Part shown: positions 1 through 11,647 of the stretch, in pieces
Layout: each line of letters begins with the position of its first letter
How positions within the stretch are numbered: the first letter of the stretch is position 1
NCBI GenBank assembly: GCA_028095005.1
Contig: CM051459.1
Location: 318,434,513-318,498,512 of the forward strand
Length of the DNA: 64,000 nucleotides
Source: Rhynchospora pubera
Lineage: Eukaryota; Streptophyta; Magnoliopsida; Poales; Cyperaceae
Direction of reading: 5' to 3'
Notes under the pieces: model-generated
The model's input: only the letters and a program-made list of their open reading frames with translations
Database searches by the model: none
What the model was told of the DNA's origin: nothing
Translations under genes and position numbers: made by a program

Positions 1-75
1 AATTTCTACTTCGCATTTACTTCAGTTACTAAATGTAAGGATAGCAATGGACATACAGAGAGAGAGAGAGCATAC

Positions 76-146
76 AAGTCTTGCAAACTTGTCCAGGTAC
101 CAACAAAATCAGGAATTGTACCAGTGAAAGTGTTATCTGATGCCCA
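76..146 (-). pseudogene. LRR exon of an LRR receptor-like kinase (isolated exon or edge of a gene)
   Basis: Read on the minus strand this 71-nt stretch gives ASDNTFTGTIPDFVGTWTSL, the plant LRR pattern seen in LRR-VIII receptor kinases, whose ectodomain is split into exons of about 72 nt, one LRR each. A possible acceptor (AAG) precedes it and a GTATGC donor follows. No further LRR, malectin or kinase exon is recognisable in the next 3 kb upstream, and the downstream part would lie outside the window. It is therefore either an internal exon of a gene running off the left edge or a stranded exon. A decayed relative lies at 51.04-51.14 kb. Confidence 0.5.
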
Positions 147-1539
147 CTTGGCCATATCAAATAAATATTAGTGTTGTAATCAGTGCTCATGTAGATAATT
201 TAATCCAGGATTTTATCTGTTTGCAGAGGGAATTTTACTTGAACTTGATGAAAGGCGATAATCAGGGTCTTATATATATAATATGGATTTTACTTATATG
301 TTATACTTGCACTTATCATATTAGCCTTGTCATATGCTCTTTCCAACTGGTACGTTGCTTTTTTTTTCTCAAGGACTATATCATAAATTGAAAATGGAAA
401 GTTCAAACTTCCGTACTGTCAGTGACCCGGCAGCTTTCAATTGCAGTTACAAATTTATATGAAGCAGCTTTCCTGGCCATCTGGGGATGCAGCAGCAGCT
501 GGTAGATGAAGGAAGGCAGTCCTTGGATGTGATTATAGGTGTTTTAGCAATTTTTAATGAGTGATTTTACAAGCACTGTCTTTTTACTTTGATTTGTTTG
601 TAATAATAAGATATGGTGGGGATCTTCTCGTAATAATGTTTGCTTCCTAAATTGACTCAATTCCATGTAAAAAGCGTAACTAGCACAATGGGAATGTACC
701 GATATCGCTGTTTGGGTACCACTGCTTGATCAATGCATATTGTGTATAAAAAACGTAACTAGACAATAGAATAGCTGGTAATTATTTCAATGCGCCTGTG
801 AATGTTAAAGTGGTAAATATGACTCTTGGTGCTGAAATTTATTATGGTTTATCATGGTTTAAAACTGTACCGCCTTATCATGATTTAACTGTACCGCCTT
901 ATCATGGTTTAAACTGCATGTGATGTGTTATGTGTTAAATTGCAATAGAAAGTATTTACCTTTTATAAATTGACTAAAGATAGTAAACGTGTAACACTGC
1001 CGATGAAAAGATAGTAAACATGTAACATAAATTGCAATAGAAAGTATTTAACTTATCTGCACATTGATTGTCGTTAATTAGCGGCCTAAAGATTATTAAC
1101 GTGTAACATAAATCCAGACGCCTTATCACTGCTAATCAAAATAGATTGAGGTATTTAATTCGTTGATATTGACTTTTCGATTTCTATAACAGATCTTTTT
1201 AATCCAGCTGATAAGTTTATAGGTTGATATGTAAATCCAGCTGCAATATTCAATTTTGATATACTCCCTTCTCAACCCCATGTGCACATGATTAGTAAAA
1301 AGATGTATGATGATAATAGGGCAATTCAGCCCCAAACGTTTCACTTTGATACATTAATCAGCCACTTTTCACCAATTTATTGCGTCTTCCATATGTCACC
1401 TTGATTAATAATTTGACTACCATCCCAAATTATTATAATCCAATGAACAAAATTAAAACAAATTTAAATTCGAAAATTTAGAATGTTATAATTTCAAATT
1501 TCAAATGCACTGTGTACTTTCTTTTAAAATGGATTGTTT
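147..1539. other. Intergenic, no gene recognised
   Basis: AT-rich sequence with short direct repeats near 840-910 (TTATCATGGTTTAAACTG-type units, three times) and repeated ATTGCAATAGAAAGTATTTA blocks near 940-1050. No coding exon or RNA gene was recognised. Confidence 0.5.
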
Positions 1540-3590
1540 ATTCTCTTTTTTGAAAAAAAATTCATCTCGACTGTTCATTTTTTTTTAACAAAATGACAAA
1601 GTGAGTTCGGCTAGTCTGTTCGTTCATGTTATAAAAGTCTAATGCCTTAATTTCAAATGGAGTTTTTATTTTTTTAATAAAAAAAAATCCAAATGGACTG
1701 TTCATTTATATTTTTTTTAACAAAATGACAAGGGAGTTAAGATGGTTTGTTCGTTCATGTTTAGAAGCCTAATTCTTTAATATCAAATGAATTTTTTATT
1801 TTCCTTTTTAAATAAAAAACGAAAAAAAATCCATGTGGACTGTTCATTTCTCTTTTTTTTAACAAAATTACACAGCGAGTTCAGCTGGTCTGTTCGTTCA
1901 TGTTATAAAAGTTTAAAGCTAAAATTTCCAATGGATTTTTATTTTTTATAAATAAAAAATGAAAAAAAATCCATATGGACTTTTCATTTCTTTTTTTTAA
2001 CAAAGCGAGTTCAGCTGGTCTGTTCGTACATGTTATAAAAATCTAATACTTTAATTCCAAATGGATTTTTTATTTTCATTTTTTAAATAAAAAATGAAAA
2101 AAATTCATAAGAATTGTTCACTTTTTTTTTTTAAGAAAACGACAAAGCGAGTTCAGTTGGTCCGTTCGTTCATGTTATAAAACTCTAATGCTTTAATTTC
2201 AAATGGATTTTTATTTACCTTTTTTTTAATAAAAAATCTATATGGATTGTTCATTTTTTATAACAAAATGACAAAGTGAGTTCAGTTGGTTTGTTCGTTC
2301 ATGTTATGAAAGTCTAATGTTTTAATTTTAAATGGATTTTTTATTTTCTTTTTTTGGATAAAAAAGGAAAAAAAAATCCATATGGATTGTACATTTCTTT
2401 TTTCTAACAAAATTACACAACGAGTCCATCTAGTCTGTTCGTTCATGTTATAAAATCTAAAGCTTTAATTTCAAATGGATGTTTTATTTTTTAAAATAAA
2501 AAATAAAAAAAATTCATATGGACTTTTCATTTCTTTTTTTTACAAAATGACAAAACGAGTTTATTTGGTCTATTCGTTCATGTTATAAAAATCTAATGCT
2601 TTAATTCCAAATGAATTTTTTATTTTCATTTTTTAAATAAAAAATGAAAATAAAATTCACAAGAATTGTTAATTTACTTTTTTTAACAAAATGACAAAGT
2701 GAGTTCAGTTGGTTTGTTCGTTCATGTTATAAAAGTCTAATGCTTTAATTTTAAATGGATTTTCTATTTTCTTTTTTTGGATAAAACACGAAAAGAATAC
2801 ATATGGATTGTACATTTTTTTTAATAAAATTACACAACGAGTCTAGCTAGTCTGTTCGTTCATGTTATAAAAGTCTAAAGCTTTAATTTCAAATGGATGT
2901 TTTATTTTTTAAAAAAAATCCATATGGACTTTTCATTTCTTTTTTTTTTTTACAAAATGACAAAGCGAGTTCATCTGGTCTGTTCGCTCATGTTATAAAA
3001 CTCTAATGCTATAATTCCAAATGGATTTTTTTTTTCATTTTTTTAAATAAAAAATGGAAATAAAATTCATAAGAATTGTTCATTTATTTTTTTTAACAAA
3101 ATGACAAAGCGAGTTCAGCTGGTCCGTTCGTTCATGTTATAAAACTCTAATGCTTTAATTTCAAATGGATTTTTTATTTACCTTTTTTAAATTAAAAAAA
3201 ATCCATATGGACTGTTCATTTCTTTTTTTTAACAAAATGACAAAGCGAGTTCAGTTGGTCTGTTCATTCATGTTATAAAAGTCTAATGCTTTAATTTCAA
3301 ATGGATTTTGTATTTTTTTTGGATAAAAAACGAAAAAAAATCCATATGGACTGTTCATTTCTTTTTTTTAACAAAATTACATAACGAGTTTAGCTGGTAT
3401 GTTCGTTCATGTTATAGAAGTCTAAAGCTTTAATTTCAAATGGATTTTTTATTTTGTTTATATAAAATAAAAAATGAAAAAAAATTCATATGGACTGTTC
3501 ATTTCTTTTTTAAACAAAATGACAAAACGAGTTCAGCTGATTTGTTCGTTTATGTTATAAAGTCTAATATTTTAATTTCAAATAGATTCT
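1540..3590. repeat. Satellite-like tandem array, about 15 units of ~138 bp
   Basis: The block GTTCGTTCATGTTATAAAA recurs near 1618, 1747, 1890, 2020, 2165, 2295, 2440, 2573, 2717, 2857, 2988, 3127, 3260, 3403 and 3546, a mean spacing of about 138 bp. Each unit holds a long T tract, AACAAAATGACAAAGCGAG, a stretch near TTCAGCTGGTCTG, the conserved block, TTTAATTTCAAATGGATT and an A-rich tract. Some units carry the variant ATTACACAACGAG (near 1867, 2413, 2827, 3375), suggesting a higher-order repeat of 3-4 units. Short open frames across the array are repeat artefacts. Confidence 0.9.
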
Positions 3591-4373
3591 TTTTTTTTAA
3601 TGGTAATGTTAACTTTTACTTTTCAATAGTACATGTTATCTTCATGTTTTAAATTCTGGAATCATATACGTTCGAAATTTCACTTCCTGTGATGCTCATA
3701 TAGTTCTAGTTCTGGTACGCTGCATATTAAGTAATTACTTTTGTATACCTGAACTATATATTAGATGTTTGGCTTAGTAGTTTTACTTTGATTTGATCTG
3801 AAACCCATCTGTAGAATTGATTATACGTATTTTTTTTTTTAGAATGCTTATGTATTAACAATTGCATGTATTGGTGTATTTGAAATGATAATCTTGTCAA
3901 TTTCTAGCTTGTATATTTAGATACATATACTTGTCATGTTTAAACTATATACGATTCATTTTATTTTGGACATACTATTAGTTGTGTATAGTTGAACTTT
4001 AATTTGTAAGTTAAGTATTAGTAAGCCTTGCGGGTGCAGAGACATCCACGACGAGCACTCCGTCATGCACTGTCTAGTCATTGTATACAACAGGGTGTCA
4101 CACATTTCTTTTTTTTTTAACAAAATGACAAAGGGAGTTTGGCTCGTCTGTTCGTTCATTTTATAAAAGTCTAATACTTTAATTTCAAATGGATTTAAAT
4201 ATTGGACTCATTAAACAATCTGGTGGGATCATATTCTAAACATACTAAAATTTTGGTAAGTGCTTTAAAGCTTATTATGGTAATTGATTATGGTTATTTT
4301 AAACGAGTTTTGTAATAAATCAACATTTGGTGCTCTGATTCGTTGCCAAAATTGAAAATTTTGCTTGAATATG
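3591..4373. other. Intergenic with one orphan satellite unit
   Basis: No gene seen. About 4100-4195 is a single displaced unit of the array to the left (AACAAAATGACAAAGGGAG, then CTGTTCGTTCATTTTATAAA), showing that the repeat also exists as a dispersed copy or that the array was once longer. Confidence 0.6.
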
Positions 4374-5068
4374 CACTACGCGAAATTTTGGCTTCTGTAA
4401 CGGTACACGAAACGTTACTGTAGCCTCCGTTACAGAATGTCTAATAACCGTTACAGATCTATAACGGTTATTAGACAACAACCGTTACAGTAGCCCCCTC
4501 TTCTGTAACGGTTATTATCTAATAACCGTTATGGTATACGCAAGGGAAAATCTGGTACAGTTTTTTGTAGAACATGATTAACGGTTATTAGATAATAACC
4601 GTTACAGAATCCAGTCTTCTGTAACGGTTATTATCTAATAACCGTTATGGTATTGTGGACAGAACAGGTGTGGTGTTTGGAGAACTTCTGTAACAGTTAT
4701 TAGGTAATAACCGTTACAGAAGACTGGATTCTGTAACGGTTATTAGGTAATAATCGTTACAGATAATATTTATAATTAAAAAAAATGAAATTATAATATT
4801 CTGTAACGGTTATTCCTTAATAACCGTTACAAAATTCTTAATTTTTTTTTGTGTTTTGCCTGTTTGATTGGCTAGCCCCAATTTGCTAGCCGAATTAGTA
4901 CCAAATTGGTACCCAATTTACATTAACAAATGCAGCATATATATATATCACAAAGCACACATATATCAAACATATATAATCATGCATATCACACAAACAA
5001 TAAACAAAGTATTTACATATATCACAAGTATAATCAAACATGGCAAGTCATCAAATAACACATTTTAA

Positions 5069-5324
5069 TCAAAATAATACCCCTTGCATGAAGTCCATAA
5101 CTTCTGTCACGACACCATCAATCATTTCTTTGTTGTATGGTACTCCAACCGGCTCGATCATCTGCATATTATGATAAACAAGTCAAAAATATTATTAGTT
5201 AGATCATGAAATTCTAAAATCTAATTGTTTGATCAAATATTATTAGTTAAAAGAATAAGTTACTTACATGAGGTATTTCCTGAATTGCTATCCAATAAGA
5301 TAATACGTTTTTCATGGCGAGCAT
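5069..5324 (-). CDS. Spliced 49-codon mini-ORF inside the CACTA element, unknown function
   Basis: On the minus strand an exon at 5268-5336 is bounded by a pyrimidine-rich CTGTTTTAG acceptor and a GTAAGT donor; a second exon at 5069-5161 starts after TATGCAG and ends in TGA. They join in phase 0. From the first ATG (5324) the CDS is join(5069..5161,5268..5324), 49 aa, beginning MLAMKNVLSYWIA and ending VMDFMQGVLF. An upstream non-coding exon could end at the GAAG|GTAAAC donor near 5819. I recognise no family. It may be the C-terminal remnant of a protein of the autonomous parent element or of a captured host gene; transcription is unproven. Confidence 0.4.
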
Positions 5325-6359
5325 TGTGAAATATCCCTAAAACAGCCCCAAATTAAGCATTTCAGTCTCTATTAAACCACAAATTAAGCATTTCAGTCCC
5401 AAAACCGCACATATTTATGCAAAACAGTCCCTAAAATTAAGCATTTCCCCAACATTTTGCATATTAAACCCCAATTAAGCATTTTGCATATTAAACCCCA
5501 ATTAAGCATTTTGCATATTAAACCCCAAATTAAGCATTTTGCATATTAAACCCCAAATTAAACATTTTGCATATTCACAATTATGTCCCTATTATTTGCA
5601 AAGCAGTCCCTAAAACAATTAAAATTATGAAAAACAGTCCCTAAAACAGTTCACATTAATCAAAGCAGTCCCTAAAATAACAAATCAAGCAATACAGTCC
5701 CTATTAAACCCCACAAATTAAGCATTTCTGTCCCTAAAACAATCCAAATTAAGTAAAACAGTCCCTAATTTTTCATGTCAGCCCCTAAATTAAAATTTCA
5801 GAAAAAAGGGGGTTTACCTTCGTGAGAGTGCTGTCGGGAGTTGGTGGCTGTTGGAGTTGAGAGAGCGGTAGAGAGATCTGTAACAGAGAGGAAGGTGAGA
5901 GGCGAGTCAGTGAGGGAGAGAGGAAGAGGGGACAGAGAGGGAGAGGAAGAGGAGACAGAGAGGGAAAGGGGTTTACCTTCGAGACGAGGGAGAGAGCGGC
6001 AGAGAGAGAGCCTATCGGAGTTGAGAGAGCGGCAGAGAGAGTGCTTGAGAGAGGGAGAGGCTAGGGTTTTAAGGAGTTTTCGAGTTTGGAAAGAAGTGAC
6101 GGAACGACGCGGTTAGGATGTCTATATAAAAAACGTTCGCATCTTCTGTAACGGTTATTAGCTAATAACCGTTACAGAAGGTCAAACGTTTTTACATATA
6201 ACCTTCTGTAACGGTTATTAGATAATAACCGTTAATCTGTAACGGTTATTACAGAAGGTCAAAAGTTTATTACAGAAGAGGCTAATCTGTAACGGTTATT
6301 AGATAATAACCGTTACAGAAGGTCAAACGTTTTTACATATTAATTTTGTTTTACAGAAG

Positions 6360-6575
6360 AGGCTAATCTGTTGGTTACACATGAATTTAATTTTGTTTTA
6401 CATTTTTTCTAACAAAATAAAATTACAATTTTAATTTCTGTATTGGTTACACATGAATTTAATTTTGTTTTACATTTTTTCTAACAAAATAAAATTACAA
6501 TTTTAATTTCTGTGTTGGTTACACATGAATTTAATTTTGTTTTACATTTTTTCTAACAAAATAAAATTACAATTT
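6360..6575. repeat. Three ~72-bp tandem units within the CACTA element
   Basis: GGTTACACATGAATTTAATT followed by a TTTTGTTTTACATTTTTTC stretch is repeated three times at about 72-bp spacing. Confidence 0.85.
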
Positions 6576-7604
6576 AGAAAATTAACCAAAAATAAAAATA
6601 AATTAGCTCCTTGTTAACAAAATTTTTCACCATTTAATGACATGCAAAAAATGAAAATAAAAATATTAACATAACAATTTAGCACATCTATGTTAACGAA
6701 ATGCAAATAATTTAAAAAAAGAGAAGTTCATGAAAATATACTTTCAATCGTGTGACTTCCGATCCGTTGAATCGTGCGACTTATCCGGCCGATGTAAGAT
6801 CTTCTCCTATTCAATGAGATCTTAAAATATATAAAAAAAATAAAAATAACCATAAATTAATGAAAAAATTGAAATAAATAAGAAAAAAATGTAAAAATAA
6901 AAAATACGGTTCAAAATTAATTTTTTTTACCTTAAATCTGCTCTCCTTCTTATTCTCTTTCTAATTATTATTTTTCAGAATTTTTAGAAAATTTTTGCTA
7001 TTTTTTTGGAGTGAAGTGGACACCACAAATCGCAATAAATGAGAAGATCAGAAAAGAGTTAAGTGCGGCGCTAGCTGTGAGTTTGTTGGGATGGGGAAGA
7101 AGACCTAATTAAATACATAACTTTTCTGTAACGGTTATTAAAAAATAACCGTTACAGAATCATAAAAAAATAAAAAAAGCCGTTACAGAATCATAAAAAA
7201 ATTAATAAAAATTCGTCCCATATCAGTAACGGTTTTTAGTAAATAACCGTTACAAAATCAATAAAAAAAAAACGTTAACCTTCTGTAACGGTTATTTACT
7301 AATAACCGTTACAGAAGATGGTTGATATTTATATATTTCTTTTTTCTTTTCTGTAACGGTTGTTGGATAATAACCGTTACAGAATATAAGAAATCTGTAA
7401 CGGTTATTATTCAACAATCGTTACTGAAGGTTGATGCATTTTTTTTCCTGACCATGACGGAAATGTTATTACGGTTGTTTCATAATAACCGTTACAGATT
7501 TGTGGCGCCAATTTTCCCGCCTAATGCCTCACTATTCTGTAACGGTTATTTCAAAAACCGTTACAGAAGTGCCGTTACAGAAGGTCCTTTTTCCCGTAGT
7601 GATG

Positions 7605-8607
7605 GCATGAAAAGTTACGGCATATCTGGTTGTTTAATACCGGTACAAACTATCTTTTTCTTGCAACACCGTACCAACTCATGGTGGTACCATTTGATTA
7701 TTTCCCTAACATTTGATTCCTCCCCCCTTTCAAGGAAAATCTTTGTCTTAGGATTTATGGTATAACATATTTTTCATTAAGCTCAAATATGACTATTGAT
7801 TTGAATTTAAAATTCCATATGCAATTTGATTCTAATAACCGTGTAACTATACGCATGTGGTCCCAGTATGAAAATTTTATAGTTCAGGTATACGATTCAT
7901 CAGGGAGTAAATTTACATGGTATATCCTTAGCGTATTGATTTACACGGCACGTATACCTTAACTTTCTACTGTTCATATCCATTTCTACCTTTTATTTTC
8001 CATCGTTATATATCTTATCTTTTCTAATGGAATTTCCAAATCCAATTTAAATCTTTCCATATCCAATTTCCATATATCTGTTTGCAAAGAGTGGCTACGT
8101 TCTATTAATTACCATCTAGATGATAAATTACCTTTTATACAACAATAATTAAAAAATTTAATTACCATCTATATGATAAATAATAAATTGATTCCCAACT
8201 TCCCACCCGTTGGACTAGAAACGCAACAAAGAATTGCATACAATAGCAATCTCCTCTTATAGACAAACAACACAAAAATCTACAGTTTGACATAACAAAA
8301 TGACCATCTCGACCATCACTACGACATACAAACAAAATCTCCTCTTATAAGGGCAATGTTTTCATACTTGGATGCTAGAGATTTTATTTATGGCTAAACA
8401 GATTCACACCTAGATCCATTAAACAAATCTGAACCCAACAAACGAAACAAGATCCAACCTGACAAAATAAATTTGCCAAGAGGCCCATGTACTAAAGATA
8501 ATGCACTTTCTTTTACTGTACCATAGACCGGTACCATTCACTTATTGGGTGTACTCCAGCTGCTATTTTTCTACCTCTTGTATTCAATATCCATCACTAG
8601 TCTGCAC
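7605..8607. other. Intergenic, no gene recognised
   Basis: AT-rich unique-looking DNA, interrupted upstream by the CACTA insertion. No conserved coding segment was seen on either strand. Confidence 0.45.
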
Positions 8608-8695
8608 TTAACCAGTTTTCCCATTGTCATCTGCCAGTATCTCTCTAGGATTGGAGACATCATGGCCTTCATTTTCCTTCTTCACTGTTTCTAAC
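8608..8695 (-). CDS. Possible terminal coding exon of an unidentified minus-strand gene
   Basis: On the minus strand a good acceptor (TTTTTTTCTTGGTCTAG) is followed by an open stretch that reads LETVKKENEGHDVSN and ends ADDNGKTG before TAA. The composition is protein-like (charged, hydrophilic). No family is recognised and no adjoining internal exon could be fixed between 8.7 and 10.2 kb, so this may be chance. The pyrimidine-rich region at 10.2-10.65 kb could be the 5' end of the same transcript. Confidence 0.25.
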
Positions 8696-9998
8696 CTAGA
8701 CCAAGAAAAAAATAAGTTATGAATTTTATACTATCAAAAGGCACATCTGTGGCTTAAGTTTAACACAAGAACCAGTAAATGAACAGAACTCAAAAGAGAC
8801 TAAAAACATTAAATGCATCCCAAAAATTAACACATAGGGCATTAGAAGAAAATGTGATCTACAAAGTCTTTGTGGTCACAGAAACTGCACTTATAATTTC
8901 CTGCCCATCCCCTTGTTTGCGAAATTAACAAGTGTAATTGAAATCCAGTTTTGACTTTTTGACCAATTTAATCAATCTTGATGTTTTGTTACTATATAGG
9001 TTAATGTGCTACATACAATTCTATAAGGCGCCTTTTGTAGACCCTTTTGTTATGCAAAGTTTTAAGATTCTTCAAAAAAAAATAAAAGGAAACCAAAACC
9101 TCAACAAAAGTGGGTAACCAACCAATTGAAAGAAAAAAAAATTAAACACTGATTATTCACTTTACAATAAAAAAAGTCATATTTTGATTCAAGAATTCTT
9201 CATTTCTACTTCACTCGTTCATCCTTCTACCAGAAAAAGCACCTTCACAGCAACAAGGAAAAAGAAACAAGCGACAATACACACAAAAAGAGGTTCGTGT
9301 ATTAGATTGTGTATCAGTTTGCATCACTTATCAGATTGTGTGAAAATTCAAACCACCATCCACTCGACATCATTTTTGTCAGACAGAAGCTCATCAGATT
9401 GCGTACCATTCGTGCCTAACCAGACACAACTCGACAACACCAGAGAGCACTGATGATCTACCAATAACCAAAATCAATTGAAACACTGACAATAACACTG
9501 AAAAACATGGCTAACAAGGCATTGAGTAGAGGTAGAATTTGGTTATGCAAGGATTGTAGTACAGTGAATGGTCATATATGGTAATACAAATTGAAACACT
9601 CGAGTTACTATTCATTTCAATGTTAGAAATTTTTGGTCAGAAATCAGCCACAAAACTGCAGCAAGAAAACCTAATTAACCCCTCATGTATGGTTGAAAGT
9701 TGAAACCCACGAATGACCATGCTCCATGCATGATGCTTCATCTCTATGAGAAGCCTTTCTTCTCCATCAGAAACTCTTCTAATCACAAGTAGGTTGCTAA
9801 CCCCCCGATTCTCAAAAAAAAAAGGTTGCTAACCCCCCTTCTCACTGAATATAAATTTACCTCTGAATTTCGAATAACTGAGTTTGCTTCCAGATTGCTT
9901 GACTGGTTATTTCGCTAAAGCATCTTAGAAAATAAATTTTTAATTTCAAATGTTGAAATAGAGGTAAGAACCATGCTCACACTGCAATCTATGCTTTG

Positions 9999-10096
9999 AA
10001 TTTGGAATTCATTACCTTGCACTTGCAAATTGGAAGATGCTTAATCAAATTTGGAATTCATTACCTTACACTTCCAAATTGGAAGATGCTTAATCT
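9999..10096. repeat. ~50-bp direct duplication
   Basis: TTTGGAATTCATTACCTT, CAAATTGGAAGATGCTTAAT and the bases between occur twice in tandem with only a few differences. Confidence 0.85.
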
Positions 10097-10199
10097 AGTT
10101 CCAGTACGGAAGCTGATTTTCTCATTGGTGATGACGTGAACTTGAAAAAGCTGCTCTGGGACTGTTAAGTAGGCGGAAGCCGCTGGGGGGCGGGAGAGC

Positions 10200-10650
10200 T
10201 TCCTATCCCCGGGACATCGTCAGGTCGAACGAGGCAACACTGTCGATTTTGTAGTCGGTGCATATCCGAAATTTCGAATACGTATCGTTGCTGGTTTGGT
10301 GAAAGAGACTGAGGAAAGGAGAGGTTGACAGAGCAATTGGCGACGGCAGCGGCGGCGACGGTGGAGGTGGGTTCGCGCGAGGAGGTAAAATAAAGGAGAT
10401 GAATAGATGAGCACCACTTGAAATTGGAATTGCAGAGAAAGAGAGGAAGTAAGAATTTTGTGGGGAAAGGGAGAGAGCCGTGGAAATGGTCCGCAGCGGA
10501 TAGAATCGGAACTGGAGAGAAAGAACTGAACGATTTAATTTGGGGGGAGACCGGGAGAGTGCAGTGGGAATGGTTCCATTGGTAGCAGAGAGAGAAGGGG
10601 GAGAATTAGATGGACAATTTTGCCCTCCCGTAAAAAATTTGCTGTTCAAT
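10200..10650 (-). other. Pyrimidine-rich segment, possible 5' exon of a minus-strand transcript
   Basis: On the minus strand this segment is rich in CTCTCTCC, GC-richer than its surroundings and open in two frames for 65-148 codons. One frame, starting MVLIYSSPLFYLL, has an N-terminus with hydrophobic then arginine-rich residues (organelle-targeting-like) and a plausible FTKPATIRIRNFGYAP stretch. Frames overlap and no domain is recognisable; both are low-complexity serine/proline/leucine reads. It may be a promoter/5'UTR. The function is unknown. Confidence 0.25.
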
Positions 10651-11647
10651 TTAACGGAGACAAAACAAAGATAGACAGAGGTGCGGAAGTTTAAGATATT
10701 TTCTTGACCGTCTGATTGATATAAAATGAACGGTCTAAATTTTTTGTGTCCACATTAGAATTACCCTTAAAAAATACAAATTATGACACAATTTTTTACA
10801 TCTCCGTTCGTCATGGATCTTCTAAATTACAGACTCGAATGAAAGTATGAAACGTACCGTCTGTATAAATGTTGGGCGTCCAAAAGTTAAGCTGCAAAGC
10901 CCAAACACAGAGAATTCTATAGTAAAATGTTTTTATTTTTTTTTTAATTTTAAAGAAACTTCTAAGCATACTTCAAGCTGGCACTTCAGTTCATCCTCCA
11001 AAGTATTCATAGATGGAACATTAAAACTTGCAAGAACTGGCGATCTCCGGTTTGTTCATAAAGGTTTTTGTGGGACCACCGCAGTAGTTAGCCAGTTTAT
11101 GCTCTGTAATGGTGGACCCACTAAAAGCATAAAAGGCTAGCTTCTCAGGTCCAGTGGGCCGGGCCTATATTTTTATGGAGACAGTGATGGCAGAAAAGGA
11201 CAAAGCTGACGTGTGTGTCTCTGACTTAAAATCATTTTAATATACTTTTTCTCAAGTTTGACATTCTACCCCAACAACTTGTTATTTACTAAACAAACAA
11301 AATCTCATGTCTGTGGTGTCCAAGATTAATTTGAGACACGAAATATATTAATGATTGAGATTGGAATCCCGTATAAATGCAATGTAACAACTAAAGATTG
11401 ATGTGAGCTGTATTGTCATATTTAATCGGATGTTTATAACATAATTAAGTGGTCTAATATTTGGAGAGAAGATTTACTAATTAGTTTATTGTGTGAGTTA
11501 GTAGCTATGTAATTTTGTATTTATTTTAAAAATCATTCGTTCATGTTTAAAAAAATCAATTCGGTTGACCGATTTCTATTAGGCAGTTCAAGTCCCCAAT
11601 GACAGTTCATATATTAAAATCAATTCATATATTTCGCCTAATTGTAA
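10651..11647. other. Intergenic, no gene recognised
   Basis: No exon or structured RNA recognised. A short open frame at 10847-11140 (plus) shows no family resemblance. Confidence 0.4.

Larger units (their letters stand above)
4374..7601. mobile_element. Non-autonomous CACTA (En/Spm-type) DNA transposon
   Basis: The element starts CACTACGCGAAA and ends TTTTTCCCGTAGTG, i.e. CACTA termini, and is flanked on both sides by the 3-bp target duplication ATG (4371-4373 and 7602-7604). Both subterminal regions (about 4390-4830 and 6140-7580) are packed with palindromes built from TTCTGTAACGGTTATT and its complement, the usual transposase-binding architecture of the superfamily. No transposase domain is visible in its 3.2 kb. 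The interior holds a small spliced reading frame on the minus strand, A-rich direct repeats (5340-5790) and a purine-rich segment (5830-6115) with duplicated GAAGGTAAACCCC donors on the minus strand, which looks like a former first exon. Confidence 0.92.

Noticed and set aside
5841..6116. Arginine/glutamate-rich frame (91 codons)
   Set aside because: It is a purine-rich low-complexity tract inside the CACTA element; the opposite strand looks like a leader with splice donors.
10203..10649. A 148-codon serine/proline-rich protein on the minus strand
   Set aside because: Two frames overlap here, both low-complexity, with no domain, and the segment looks more like a pyrimidine-rich leader; kept only as a possible 5' exon.
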